Shown piece after piece: positions 57,448-64,000 of a DNA stretch of 64,000 bases. The notes under the pieces were generated by a model. The model had not been told where the DNA came from. It did not search any database and worked only from the letters and a program-made list of their open reading frames with translations. The stretch is from Balamuthia mandrillaris (lineage: Eukaryota; Discosea; Longamoebia; Balamuthiidae). A program made the position numbers and the translations under genes. Numbering within the stretch: the first letter of the stretch is position 1; every line of letters begins with the position of its first letter. The stretch lies in assembly GCA_031835245.1 (NCBI GenBank), contig JAVKOQ010000198.1, positions 1-64,000 on the forward strand. Direction: 5' to 3'.

Positions 57448-57805
57448 GTTTCCTTCATCCAACCAACAAACATGAAAGATAAGAGGACTGTGGCGCCATT
57501 ACTTCCTCAACACGCAAGCCGTCATCTTTGTGGTGGACAGCAACGACGGCAACCGCATCAAGGAGGCCCGGGACGAGCTCTGGAAGGTGCTCGAGTCCAC
57601 GGAGCTGGCCACCGCCTGCCTCCTCGTCTTTGCCAACAAGCAGGACCTGCAGAACGCCATGAACTCGGAGCAGATCACCGCCAGCCTGGAGCTGGAGAAG
57701 CTGACCAGCCATCCCTGGTTCGTGCAGGCCACTTGCGCCACCTCCGGGGAGGGATTGGACGAGGGCTTCGACTGGCTGGCGGATAGGATCAAGGATAAGA
57801 GATGA
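56852..57805 (+). CDS. ARF-family small GTPase
   Basis: Membrane-recruited GTPase of vesicle coat assembly. Three exons (56852..57008, 57271..57341, 57479..57805) give 184 aa (ARF1 has 181). The amphipathic N-terminus [13 protein letters not shown] has Gly2 for myristoylation. P-loop GLDNGGKTT (ARF has GLDAAGKTT), switch I TTPTIGFNVETV, switch [24 protein letters not shown] and CATSGEGL follow. QDQIR replaces the usual QDKIR. The set [18 protein letters not shown] and FANKQDL places it with ARF rather than ARL2/3 or SAR1. Exon 3 uses almost only G- or C-ending codons, in contrast to exon 1. Both introns are CT-rich, the second almost entirely. Confidence 0.93.
57348..57448 (+). repeat. CT microsatellite in ARF intron 2
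   Basis: Two long CT runs (57348-57382 and 57396-57448) separated by GTTCTCGCTCTC; most of the intron. Confidence 0.9.
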
Positions 57806-57960
57806 CACTGGGCGAGGGAGGAGGAGATCGCGCTCCGCTGCTGTGTTAGTTTTGTCTTTTGGTTTCGGTGTGTGCTGTGGTGGATTGCTGTATTTATTGT
57901 GTGGTGTCCTTGGTCGGTGTTCTTGTCAATGAACCCATTATGTTTTTTGTGAACGATTCT

Positions 57961-57962
<2 letters not shown>

Positions 57963-57994
<32 letters not shown>
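57963..57994 (+). repeat. CT microsatellite in the ARF/bL17m spacer
   Basis: About 15 CT units in the convergent 272-bp spacer. Confidence 0.85.
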
Positions 57995-57995
<1 letters not shown>

Positions 57996-58077
57996 CTTTC
58001 TCTCTCCTCGCTCTTTGCGTCTCTTCTCTCCGATCAAAGAGCAACCGAAAGTGGTGGAGGAAAAAAAAGACTTGTTT

Positions 58078-58539
58078 TTAGAGTTTTGGTGTGGTGGAGT
58101 TTTCCAGCAAAAGTTGAGAGGTCCGCCTGGCGTGTTCTTGCTCGAAGATGGCTTGGGTGCCGGGGAACCCTTCAATCTCGTTGCGAGAGGGCAGAACGTC
58201 CACAAAGCCGATGTAGCAGAGCGGAGCACCGTCCCCTTTGCGCCTGCCCAGTTTAATGATCCGAGTGTAGCCGCCGTTCCTGCCCTCCATCCTCTTGGGA
58301 AGTTCGGACCAGCACTTTTGGAGCACCTCTTTTTCTAGGATCCACCTGGCGCACCGGTTCCTGGAGTGAACGGTTCCCCTCTTGGCGAGCGTGATCATGC
58401 GGTCCACAAAGGGCACCAGCGACTTGGCCTTAGGCAAGGTAGTGCGAATCTTGTCATGCTTTATCAAGCTTGTGGTAAGGTTGCGGAAAAGCATGCGCCT
58501 GACCTTTGGCAGTCTTCCAAGCTTTCTTCCCGACGACAT
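58078..58539 (-). CDS. MRPL17: Mitochondrial large-subunit ribosomal protein bL17m
   Basis: Intronless, 153 aa. MSSGRKLGRLPKVRRMLFRN, LTTSLIKHDKIRTTLPKAKSL and GTVHSRNRCAR are the bL17 core (bacterial RKLNRSSSHRQAMLRN, LIKHEIIKTTLPKAKELR). GRNGGYTRIIKLGRRKGDGAPLCYIGFV is the C-terminal bL17 signature. The N-terminus is directly the mature bL17 start, so no separate transit peptide is seen; the basic N-terminus may serve as signal. The C-terminal 25 residues are unlike bacterial L17. Mitochondrial rather than plastid is inferred from the rest of the window. Confidence 0.95.
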   Translation of the reverse strand: MSSGRKLGRLPKVRRMLFRNLTTSLIKHDKIRTTLPKAKSLVPFVDRMITLAKRGTVHSRNRCARWILEKEVLQKCWSELPKRMEGRNGGYTRIIKLGRRKGDGAPLCYIGFVDVLPSRNEIEGFPGTQAIFEQEHARRTSQLLLENSTTPKL

Positions 58540-58606
58540 TCCCTCGGTAGGCCCTCCTCTCCGCGCAGGTGCACTCCTTTCTTCTTTCTTCTTGGTTTCA
58601 ATTTAC

Positions 58607-58614
58607 TGTCGACT
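58607..58614 (+). promoter_or_regulatory. TGTCGACT element upstream of bL17m
   Basis: Recurrent TTGTCGA-type motif (here CTGTCGACTA) about 70 bp from the bL17m ATG. Confidence 0.3.
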
Positions 58615-58788
58615 ATGTCGGCAAAAATCATGTTTCGTTCACTGATCCAGCACTAATTTACAACAAGTTGTGCTCGCTCGAAATATATATATATTTCGTC
58701 GACCAAAACCACGTCGACATGGAAATCACTCTCGGGAGGACTAGCTCGAGGCGACGAGTGCCTTGGGCTTTGCTGTGCATTACATTCA

Positions 58789-58796
58789 TGACGTCA
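58789..58796. promoter_or_regulatory. CRE-type palindrome TGACGTCA (first copy)
   Basis: Perfect 8-mer; the second copy lies 29 bp on, both within the sequence ATTTTCATGACGTCA-like context. Confidence 0.45.
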
Positions 58797-58817
58797 CGAA
58801 ATTTTAAAGTATTTTCA

Positions 58818-58825
58818 TGACGTCA
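58818..58825. promoter_or_regulatory. CRE-type palindrome TGACGTCA (second copy)
   Basis: As above, 19 bp from the E2F-type site. Confidence 0.45.
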
Positions 58826-58843
58826 TGGAATTATTCCTACTAG

Positions 58844-58856
58844 TTTTGGCGGGAAA
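58844..58856 (+). promoter_or_regulatory. E2F-type site TTTTGGCGGGAAA
   Basis: Identical 13-mer to 1636-1648, 66 bp upstream of the chosen ATG of the LRWD1-like gene. Confidence 0.55.
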
Positions 58857-58921
58857 CAGCGTTGCGGCAAGCAACAGCAGGAGGGGGTGGAGGGCGCCTG
58901 TTTTGGGCCTTGGCAGAAAAA

Positions 58922-60859
58922 ATGAAAGCAAGGCGGGGGCCGCGGCGGCAGGAGAGGAAAGCTGAAGGCTTGCCCATCCTCCAAGCGGAACGAGCTGGCG
59001 AAAATGAGTGCAAGGGCAGCATTGAAGCAGCACCACAAAACGTCTACCACCCGGCAGAAGAAGAGGAAGGAGAAGGAAAGAAAGAGGACGAGGACGAGGA
59101 TGAAGCTGCATTGTTTTATTTCACTGAGGCTGCTTTCGAAGAAGCGACCACGAGCTCACTGACTCAGGAAGGCGGAGGAGAAGAAGAAGACGAAGATACG
59201 TTTCAGTTCCGTGACCCGGTAGCTGTTGCGGAAGTAGCTGGGCCTCAGGAACTGGGGGCAATCGAACCTGGAGTGACGGAGGAGAAGGTCGATGATAGCT
59301 CTGAGGGAGCAACTAACGCTAGCACTCCAACCGCAAAAAAAGAAACAAAAAGGAAGAAAAAGAAACGGAACGAAGGACGGGCCTTGTGGAGCGAGGTTCA
59401 AAAACGGTTCGAACCAAAAGTCCAAACGAGACCACACTATTACCTTGCCTCATCCAAGAAAAAGAACGAAAGCGAAGACGAAGAAGAAGAAAAAGACACA
59501 AAGGGCCAACAAGAAGAACTGGAGGAAGAACAAGAGCAACATGATAGTGCTGAAGAACACGAAGAGGAAGAACAAGAACAAGAAGATGTTGACGATGAAG
59601 AAGAGAAAGAACATGAATCGGAGGAAGAGAGTGAATATGTTTCTATAGTAGATGAGGATCTCTCAGAAAACTACAAGCTTCATCGCATGTTGCGTTGCCA
59701 CCTCCGTGAAGGAGCCGCAGAGGAGAACATCCACATCAACGCGTGCACCTTTCATCCAACACGTCCCGAGATATGCGCCACCGCAGCAGCGGAATGCATC
59801 TGCATTCTTGATTGCAAGAACGGCACTTTACTCAAACGCTACACTCATCCAGTCATCAACTCTCAACGGCATCAAAGAACAAAGAACCTCTTCTCCTTGG
59901 CGTGGACAGTTTTGGAGGATGGTACAGATATTCTGGCGGCTGGTGGCAACGCTCGCGAAATACTTCTCATCGACCTCTCTCAAAACCTCGTCTACGACAT
60001 TCTTCAACATCAAATACAAGAACACGGAGATGAAGAGGATGAAGATAAAGAAGCAGTTGTTCGTGCGTTAGCCTTTTGTCCTGGACGCAAGACGTTGTTG
60101 GCATCGGCGTGCGGATCGGAGATTTGTTTGTGGGGCATTGGAGAAGAATCTTCTGGTAAGAACGACCTTCGAAGCAAAGCCAGGTGCCTGCTCCGTCTTC
60201 GAGATGCGAATACGAGAATTCACAGCCTTGCCTTTTGCCCGTTCAAGAGAAAGGGCGAGGTATGTCTGCTTGCTGGTGCCACCGGAAAGGCGTTTCTATG
60301 GCCCGACCTTGCTCCCTACTTAGACAAAGAGCAACTCTCTAAGAAGAAGGGCAAAGCCACAAAAGAACCCAGAAAGAATATTATAGACGTTCACTTTTCG
60401 GAGGATGCTCGTTTGGACAGCGTGGCGTGGCTCACCGTCACCAATGCAGGTTTGTATCCTCTTTTGTTTTCTGGTGCTTCGTTCTCATTGAAAACTTCGC
60501 TCCCTTTTTTTTCAGTCATTAAGTCATCGATGGACGAGGCCGTATTGGTCATGGATGTACGAAAGAAGCAGGCCAGTAGGTCCCAAGCACTGCGGCTAAA
60601 CTATCCTCACAACCGGCACAAAGGTTCTTTTTGTCTCGTTCCAAAGAAACGGCTCTGGGTAGGAACCCCTGATGCATCAGTGCTGGCCTACGATCTGCCT
60701 TTTAACGACAAACAAGAAGCTACGCATCGTCTTTGTTTGGATGATGAATGTACTTCAGCAACGTTTAGCCAGGTGGCTGCCTCTTGGGACGAGACTTTTA
60801 TTGTTGGAGGAACCACCACTAACGTTATTTGCATCTGGAAGTTACACAAGGCAACTTAA
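58922..60859 (+). CDS. WD40 protein with acidic N-terminus, LRWD1/ORCA-like
   Basis: Two exons (58922..60449, 60516..60859) give 623 aa. The intron has 66 bp, so the frame also reads through it. The first 290 residues are highly acidic with basic patches (KKETKRKKKKRNEGR). A WD40-type propeller follows: ACTFHPTRPEICATAAAEC, CILDCKNGTLLKRY, LFSLAWTVLEDGTDILAAGG, REILLIDLSQN, ALAFCPGRKTLLASACG, EICLWGI, AGATGKAFLW, VLVMDVRK and NVICIWKL at the end. The HPT...VDCRTGT...FFALAWT...VLAAAG pattern resembles LRWD1/ORCA, which stabilises ORC on chromatin. No LRR part is present, so an EED/ESC-like reading (also WD40, chromatin) stays possible. The upstream E2F-type site fits a replication-linked role. 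Confidence 0.7.
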   Translation: MKARRGPRRQERKAEGLPILQAERAGENECKGSIEAAPQNVYHPAEEEEGEGKKEDEDEDEAALFYFTEAAFEEATTSSLTQEGGGEEEDEDTFQFRDPVAVAEVAGPQELGAIEPGVTEEKVDDSSEGATNASTPTAKKETKRKKKKRNEGRALWSEVQKRFEPKVQTRPHYYLASSKKKNESEDEEEEKDTKGQQEELEEEQEQHDSAEEHEEEEQEQEDVDDEEEKEHESEEESEYVSIVDEDLSENYKLHRMLRCHLREGAAEENIHINACTFHPTRPEICATAAAECICILDCKNGTLLKRYTHPVINSQRHQRTKNLFSLAWTVLEDGTDILAAGGNAREILLIDLSQNLVYDILQHQIQEHGDEEDEDKEAVVRALAFCPGRKTLLASACGSEICLWGIGEESSGKNDLRSKARCLLRLRDANTRIHSLAFCPFKRKGEVCLLAGATGKAFLWPDLAPYLDKEQLSKKKGKATKEPRKNIIDVHFSEDARLDSVAWLTVTNAGLYPLLFSGASFSLKTSLPFFSVIKSSMDEAVLVMDVRKKQASRSQALRLNYPHNRHKGSFCLVPKKRLWVGTPDASVLAYDLPFNDKQEATHRLCLDDECTSATFSQVAASWDETFIVGGTTTNVICIWKLHKAT

Positions 60860-60885
60860 ATATTTCTGGGTGATGTATCTTTGCT

Positions 60886-60931
<46 letters not shown>

Positions 60932-61172
60932 AGACGAATACTGGAGAAGAAAGAAAGCGTAAGACAAAAAGAATGTCATTGTTTTTGAATAATTAAAAAA
61001 ACAGAGTGAAGCCAAGAGAAAACAAATGAGAGAATAGGGAGGGTTAAAAAAAAGGGATTGGTGGCAGAGAAGGGGCGAACGGGGTGCCAAACAACAACCC
61101 CCCTCCTTTTAAAACTCCTTCATCCCCATCTGTTGTTCTCCTTCCTGCTGCAACATCACGTTCCTTTTTTGT
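60860..61172. other. Convergent 3' region with GA microsatellite
   Basis: GA run at 60891-60925 (about 17 units) next to the WD40 stop codon; A-rich sequence and CT-rich stretch after it. No gene. Confidence 0.6.
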
Positions 61173-64000
61173 TTAGTAGTCATCGTCCGACTCCTCTTCT
61201 TCCGCCTTCTCTCGCGCTCGGCGCATTTCCAATTCAAGCTGCCTCTGTCGCTCCTTCTTCAAGCGCTCCTCCTCCTCTCGTTTCTTGGCAGCACTAGCCA
61301 AACGCGTTTCAGAGATGTTGGAGAGAGCCTCCTGCTTGGTGCCCACCGAGTCTATGCCGAGGTCATCCAGAATGTCCTCAAAGTCAAATTCGGCGCCTAT
61401 TTGGGCGCTCTTGATTTGAGCTCGAGCAGCATCGGCCTTGCTCTTGGCGTTTCTCTTCTCTTCCAACATCTTCTTCTTGAGCAACTTAGCCTCCTCGCGT
61501 TGCTTTGTTTTCTCTTCTTTAAACTTCTGAGCTTCTTTCTCCACTTTCTCTTTTCGTCGATCCATTTCCTCCTTTCGCTTGGCCTCAAGTTCTGCCATTT
61601 TGGCCCGAAGCTTCTGTTCCTTCTCCCATTTCTTCTTCTCTAGCTCCTCTTTCTTCTTTTCCAGCTCCTCTCTTCTCTTGGCCTCAGCAGCTTCTTTCTT
61701 GGCCTTGAGAAGAGCCAGTTTTTCTTGCTTCTTTCTGAACTTCTCTTCCTTCTTCTTCTCCTCTTCCTCGCGAAGCTGCTCCAACAGCTTCTTTCGTTCC
61801 TCCTTTTGAAGCTTACGTTTCTCCTCGTATTCTTTTTGCTGTTGTTGCAGTTCACGCCATTTCTCCTCTTCCTTGGCCTCTTGCTCAGCCCGCCATTTCT
61901 CAAGCTCCTCTTTTCTCCGTTCTTTGCGCGCCCTGTCTTCCCGTTCTCTTTCCTTGATCTCTCTCATAGCTCGTTCCTTGCGCTCCTCCTCTTCGCGTTC
62001 TCGTTGCTCTTTGAGGCGTTCCAGTCTTTCGGCCTGCTTGCGTTTGCGCTCTACCTCCCATCTTATCCTTTCTTCCTTCTCGCGGAGGTAGGCCTCTTCC
62101 TTCTCTTTTTCTCTGCGCTCGCGCGTTTCCTCCAATTCCTCTTGTCGTCTCCTTCTCGCCTCCTCTCTTCTTCTTTCAAACTCTTTTTGTTCTTCTCTCT
62201 CACGCCGGTATTGCTCTTCCTTCTCCTGCTCCTCCTGTTCTCTAAGCTGCTGGATAAGAGCCTTTCTTCGTTCCTTTCTCTCCGCTGCTTCCTCGTTGGC
62301 CTGTCGGATTTCGTCCATTCTCCTTTGTCTTTCTTCCTCCTCCTTTTGCTCCTGAGCAAGACGCACTTGCTCGATGTGACGTCGGTAGGCCTCCTTCTTT
62401 TCTCCTTCCAACTGTCGCAGCTTGGCCTGTTGCTTCCTGAACTTCTCCTCCTTCTTTCTTTCTTCTTCCTCTCTCTTCTGTTCTATCTCCTGCCTTCGCC
62501 TTTCCATATAAACCTTCTTCTCCTCCTCCAATCTCTTTCGCTCCTGTCGCTCACGCTCGTACTGCTCTTCCTTGAGCCGTTCTTGCTCGGTCTTAAGTTT
62601 CTCTATTTCCTCCTGTCGCTTCTTCCTTACCTCTGCCTTGCGCTCTTCCTCCTGCTTGAGCTCTGCCTGTTTCTGTTTCCATTCCTCTTCCTTCTTGCGC
62701 TCTTCCTCTTCTCGTATCTTCTCCAGCTCTTGCTTCCTCTTCTCTCTTCTTTGCTCAAGCTCTTTTTCTTGTTCCTTGAGCTCTTGCATTTTGCGCGCCC
62801 TTTCTTCTTCCTCCTCTTTCTCTCTGGCTTGGCGCACCTCTTCCAGATGTTTTTTGTAGGCCTCTCTCTTCTCGCCTTCTAATTTTCTCAGCTTCTCCTT
62901 CTGCTTCCTGAATTTTTCTTCCTTCTTTCTTTCCTCCTCTTCTCTCTTCTCCTCGATTTCTTGCCTTCGTCGTGCCATGTAAGCCTTGCGCTCGTCTTCA
63001 AGCCTCTTTCTCTCCTGGCGTTCTCGCTCGTATTGTTCTTCTTTGAGACGCTCTTGCTCTTCGTGCAGCCTTTCAATCTCAAGCTCGCGCTTGCGGCGTT
63101 GCTCTGCCTTTTGCTGCTCCAATTCTCTCAACTCCTCTTGTTTTCTCCTCCATTCTTCTTCCTTGCGCTTTTCTTCCTCCTCTTTGATTCTTTGTAGCTC
63201 CTCCATTCGTTTTTCTCGTCGTCGCTGAGCCTCCTCCTCCTGCATTCTGATATCTTCCATCTTCCTTCTCCTCTCCTCCTCTTCCTTGCGTTCTCTATCC
63301 TCACGAACTTCCTCTAAGTGGCGAAGGTAAGCCTCCTTTTTTTCGCCTTCGAGTTTCTTGAGCTTGGCTTGTTGTTTCTTGAACTTCTCTTCCTTCTTCC
63401 TCTCCTCTTCTTCTCTCTGACGCTCGATTTCCTCCCGTCTCTTTTGCATATAAGCCTTGCGCTCCTCTTCCAGTCTCTTCCTTTCCTGACGTTCCTGTTC
63501 GTATTGTTCCTCCTTCAAGCGTTCCTCTTCTTCTCTCTTGCGCTCCAGCTCCTCTTGCCTTCGTTTACGGGCTTCGGCTTTTTGCTCCTCCAACGCCTTC
63601 AGCTCTGCTTGTTTCTGTTGCCACTCTTCTTCCTTCTTGCGCTCTTCCTCCTCTTTCAGAAGTTCAAGTTCTTTACGGCGTTTTTCCTGACGCTGGCGCA
63701 ATTCCTGTTCTTGTTGTTTGATATCTTGCATCTTTCTTGCTCTTTCTTCTTCATCTTGGCGTTCACGAGCAGCACGAACTTCTTCCAAATGTTTGCGATA
63801 AGCTTCTTTCTTCTCGCCTTCCAGCTTACGCAACTTTTCTTGTTGCTTCCTGAATTTCTCCTCCTTCTTCCTTTGCTCCTCTTCTCTCTGCCTCTCCACT
63901 TCTTCTCTGCGCTTTTGGAAGTAGGCCTTTCTTTCCTCCTCCAATCTCTGTCGCTCCCGCCTTTGCTCTTCCCATTCTTCCTCCTTTTTCCTTTCCTGCT
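61173..64000 (-). CDS. Giant charged-helix protein with 157-residue repeats, partial (N-terminus beyond window end)
   Basis: An uninterrupted frame from base 64000 to the stop at 61173, over 940 residues without an intron. It is almost only Glu, Lys, Arg and Gln with sparse Leu and Ala (RKKEEKFRKQQEKLRKLEGE, KKEAYRKHLEEVR, ERLKEEQYERERQERKRLE). The unit starting RKAY recurs with an exact 471-bp (157-aa) period: its AY codon starts at 63921, 63450, 62979 and 62508. After about 62040 the repeat decays. The charge pattern fits a long single alpha-helix or coiled coil such as trichohyalin- or caldesmon-like proteins. The C-terminal 100 residues differ: AEFDFEDILDDLGIDSVGT, then a basic-acidic helix ending EEESDDDY. 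No family can be named; the start lies outside. Confidence 0.8.
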   Translation of the reverse strand, partial: QERKKEEEWEEQRRERQRLEEERKAYFQKRREEVERQREEEQRKKEEKFRKQQEKLRKLEGEKKEAYRKHLEEVRAARERQDEEERARKMQDIKQQEQELRQRQEKRRKELELLKEEEERKKEEEWQQKQAELKALEEQKAEARKRRQEELERKREEEERLKEEQYEQERQERKRLEEERKAYMQKRREEIERQREEEERKKEEKFKKQQAKLKKLEGEKKEAYLRHLEEVREDRERKEEEERRRKMEDIRMQEEEAQRRREKRMEELQRIKEEEEKRKEEEWRRKQEELRELEQQKAEQRRKRELEIERLHEEQERLKEEQYERERQERKRLEDERKAYMARRRQEIEEKREEEERKKEEKFRKQKEKLRKLEGEKREAYKKHLEEVRQAREKEEEEERARKMQELKEQEKELEQRREKRKQELEKIREEEERKKEEEWKQKQAELKQEEERKAEVRKKRQEEIEKLKTEQERLKEEQYERERQERKRLEEEKKVYMERRRQEIEQKREEEERKKEEKFRKQQAKLRQLEGEKKEAYRRHIEQVRLAQEQKEEEERQRRMDEIRQANEEAAERKERRKALIQQLREQEEQEKEEQYRREREEQKEFERRREEARRRRQEELEETRERREKEKEEAYLREKEERIRWEVERKRKQAERLERLKEQREREEEERKERAMREIKEREREDRARKERRKEELEKWRAEQEAKEEEKWRELQQQQKEYEEKRKLQKEERKKLLEQLREEEEKKKEEKFRKKQEKLALLKAKKEAAEAKRREELEKKKEELEKKKWEKEQKLRAKMAELEAKRKEEMDRRKEKVEKEAQKFKEEKTKQREEAKLLKKKMLEEKRNAKSKADAARAQIKSAQIGAEFDFEDILDDLGIDSVGTKQEALSNISETRLASAAKKREEEERLKKERQRQLELEMRRAREKAEEEESDDDY

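Larger units (their letters stand above)
58540..58921. promoter_or_regulatory. Divergent promoter bL17m / LRWD1-like gene
   Basis: 382 bp holding, in order: a TGTCGAC element (58607), GTCGAC boxes near 58699 and 58713, an AT run at 58682-58695, two TGACGTCA boxes and an E2F-type site. Confidence 0.55.

Noticed and set aside
61725-62882. Long Leu/Phe-rich plus-strand frame of 385 codons
   Set aside because: Antisense shadow of the Glu/Lys/Arg repeat protein; GAA/GAG codons read backwards give Phe/Leu.

Overview
This is an intron-rich nuclear stretch from a unicellular eukaryote. Nearly every gene has several short GT-AG introns (about 45-200 bp), and intergenic gaps are mostly 140-450 bp. The protein set is purely eukaryotic. 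It includes a splicing factor (CRNKL1), an Integrator subunit, the Pol III second-largest subunit, battenin, a proteasome activator, an SR-protein kinase, cytosolic S12, nuclear-encoded mitochondrial bL17 and IF-2, and an ARF GTPase. It also has a eukaryotic 7TM hybrid histidine kinase with three receiver domains. That mix, the moderate GC content, and the many CT/GA microsatellites fit a free-living amoebozoan (a Balamuthia/Acanthamoeba-type discosean is my best guess). The taxon is an inference and was not tested. I see no plasmid, phage, CRISPR, rRNA, retroelement or DNA-transposon sequence.

Layout, left to right: a partial CKAP2-like gene (-); CRNKL1 (+); a small two-TM Cys-rich protein (+); EF-hand-less fimbrin (+); CLN3 (+); JTB (-); 7TM hybrid histidine kinase (+); PA28-gamma (+); SERBP1/HABP4-like ribosome-associated protein (+); SRPK (-); RPS12 (+); mitochondrial IF-2 (-); LRR protein with a long disordered tail (+); glutaminyl cyclase (-); POLR3B (+); TCF25 (-); an unrecognised Ser/Pro-rich protein (+); INTS14 (-); QTRT1 (+); a five-finger RanBP2-type protein (+); maspardin (-); a small membrane protein (+); MYG1 (+); a cytochrome P450 (-); a coiled-coil protein with an arrestin-like C-terminus (-); ARF (+); bL17m (-); a WD40 protein resembling LRWD1/ORCA (+); and a giant charged-helix protein running off the right edge (-).

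Most gene models were built by joining exons by hand and checking phase. For CRNKL1, fimbrin, CLN3, JTB, the kinase, PA28, SERBP1-like, SRPK, the LRR protein, QC, POLR3B, TCF25, INTS14, QTRT1, maspardin, MYG1, P450 and ARF, the exon lengths sum to whole codons and the protein lengths match known orthologues (POLR3B gives 1133 codons before stop). Two junctions stay unresolved: exon 2/3 of the two-TM protein, and the IF-2 junction before the DTPGH exon.

No single dedicated system stands out; these are mostly housekeeping genes. The most interesting signals are regulatory and structural. Ten head-to-head gene pairs share short promoters. E2F-type sites occur in three of these promoters, two of them together with TGACGTCA boxes; one flanks a CKAP2-like spindle gene and another an ORCA-like gene. 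A perfect Pol III B-box with a tRNA 3'-end and T-run lies in the POLR3B promoter. The histidine kinase has lost its phospho-accepting His. The last protein carries exact 157-residue repeats, and PA28 has 10- and 11-nt exons.
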